Source of the DNA: Pseudomonas sp.
GTDB taxonomy: Bacteria > Pseudomonadota > Gammaproteobacteria > Pseudomonadales > Pseudomonadaceae
Length of the DNA stretch: 64,000 bases
Assembly (NCBI RefSeq): GCF_028293835.1
Contig: NZ_JAQGNX010000106.1
Span: forward strand, 1 to 64,000
Reading direction: 5' to 3'
Positions 63,319 through 64,000 of this stretch are shown piece after piece. The notes below the pieces were generated by a model that was not told the DNA's origin, did not search any database, and saw nothing but the letters and a program-made list of their open reading frames with translations. Made by a program: the position numbers and the translations under genes. Every line of letters starts with the position of its first letter. Position 1 is the stretch's first letter.

Positions 63319-64000
63319 TCAGGCCTTCTTCACCGTGCGCTGTTCAATGCGCTTCTCGAAAGTGCCCAGAATGACTCGGTCGACATAAATGCCAGGCGTA
63401 TGGATCTCACTAGGCAACAGCACGCCGGGTTCGACGATTTCTTCGACTTCGACCACGGTGATGCGGCCTGCGGTGGCGACTACCGGGTTGAAGTTCTGCG
63501 CGGTGTGGCGGTACACGACGTTGCCAAAATGGTCGGCCTTCCAGCCTTTGACGATGGCAAAATCGCCGGTAATCGCTTCTTCAAGGATCACGTTGCGGCC
63601 ATTGAACTGGCGAGTTTCCTTGCCGTCTGCCACGGGCGTGCCGTAGCCGGTTGCGGTGTAGAACGCAGGGATGCCAGCGCCGCCCGCGCGCATTTTTTCA
63701 GCCAGGGTGCCTTGGGGGGTCAGTTCCACTTCCAACTCGCCGCTCAACAGCTGGCGTTCGAAGAGGGCGTTCTCGCCGACATAAGAAGCGATCATTTTGC
63801 GGATCTGTCGTTCCTCCAACAGTACGCCCAGGCCAAAGCCATCGACGCCACAGTTGTTGGAAACCACGGTCAGGCCTTTAACGCCACGACGCTTGATCTC
63901 TGCGATCAGGTTTTCCGGGATACCGCACAGACCGAAGCCACCGGATAACACGGTCATGTTGTCAGTGAGCCCATCAAGGGCTTCTTCGTACGTTGATACT
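63319..64000 (-). CDS. atoD: 3-oxoacid CoA-transferase subunit A (5' end outside window)
   Basis: 227 codons lie in the window; the start is beyond the right edge. The reading frame is open to 64000 ([15 protein letters not shown] precedes the internal Met at 63957), so that Met is not the true start. [20 protein letters not shown] and [20 protein letters not shown] are alpha-subunit signatures, with [19 protein letters not shown] downstream. It pairs with AtoA, and together with AtoE serves acetoacetate and short-chain acid use. Confidence 0.93.
   Translation of the reverse strand, partial: VSTYEEALDGLTDNMTVLSGGFGLCGIPENLIAEIKRRGVKGLTVVSNNCGVDGFGLGVLLEERQIRKMIASYVGENALFERQLLSGELEVELTPQGTLAEKMRAGGAGIPAFYTATGYGTPVADGKETRQFNGRNVILEEAITGDFAIVKGWKADHFGNVVYRHTAQNFNPVVATAGRITVVEVEEIVEPGVLLPSEIHTPGIYVDRVILGTFEKRIEQRTVKKA

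Overview
The window looks like a chromosomal segment of a fluorescent-group Pseudomonas. Three things point there: a nicotinate degradation cluster whose proteins carry the active-site residues known from P. putida, dispersed REP palindromes of the Pseudomonas type (TGTAGGAGCcaac...ttggCTCCTACAG), and the mix of LysR regulators, ACS-family MFS transporters and catabolic enzymes. I see no rRNA or tRNA gene, IS element, prophage or CRISPR array.

Layout. 1-3.4 kb: 5' end of an alkanesulfonate monooxygenase gene, a LysR regulator, and a leuCD-type isomerase pair without leuB. 3.8-10.2 kb: an epoxide hydrolase, then LysR, a CaiB/BaiF CoA-transferase, an HMG-CoA-lyase-like enzyme and an MFS carrier, which reads as a branched C5/C6 acid catabolic unit. 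10.5-14.1 kb: ku and ligD, the two-component bacterial NHEJ system. 14.3-19.5 kb: a 1,739-residue protein whose last ~150 residues look like a zinc-dependent deaminase toxin domain. 19.7-32 kb: the nicotinate cluster (nicT-like, nicF, nicD, nicC, nicX, nicR, nicA, nicB, nicS) with a periplasmic nucleoside hydrolase at one end and no nicE (maleate isomerase). 32-38 kb: PLD-type pssA, two diguanylate cyclases, a periplasmic glycerophosphodiester phosphodiesterase and a DedA protein, so a stretch rich in lipid and c-di-GMP functions. 38.3-40.5 kb: a secreted hydrolase and a duplicated gene pair encoding tiny secreted proteins made of a perfectly conserved 13-residue repeat. 40.7-44 kb: glutamate decarboxylase with an AspT-family antiporter, a candidate acid-resistance pair.

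44.3-47.6 kb: a PdxA2-like dehydrogenase, a fluoroacetate-dehalogenase-like hydrolase and an MFS carrier in one apparent operon. 47.7-51.1 kb: an esterase, a LysR/GNAT divergent pair and an outer-membrane protein. 51.1-52.9 kb: a CobC-like phosphatase divergent from a cobalamin riboswitch and cbtB-cbtA. 52.9-56.5 kb: a 2-hydroxyacid dehydrogenase, an FAH-family hydrolase, an AraC regulator and a CTP-synthase-glutaminase-like protein. 56.6-60.9 kb: a DHA2 efflux pump with divergent MarR, then an EamA exporter with a divergent LysR regulator. 61-64 kb: atoE and the two subunits of a 3-oxoacid CoA-transferase (short-chain fatty acid or acetoacetate use), cut by the window end.

REP palindromes sit in many intergenic gaps. 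Several overlap gene ends, and a second unnamed short motif (core AACGCATAACTT) accompanies some of them. All functions are inferred from reading sequence and motifs; no database search was run.
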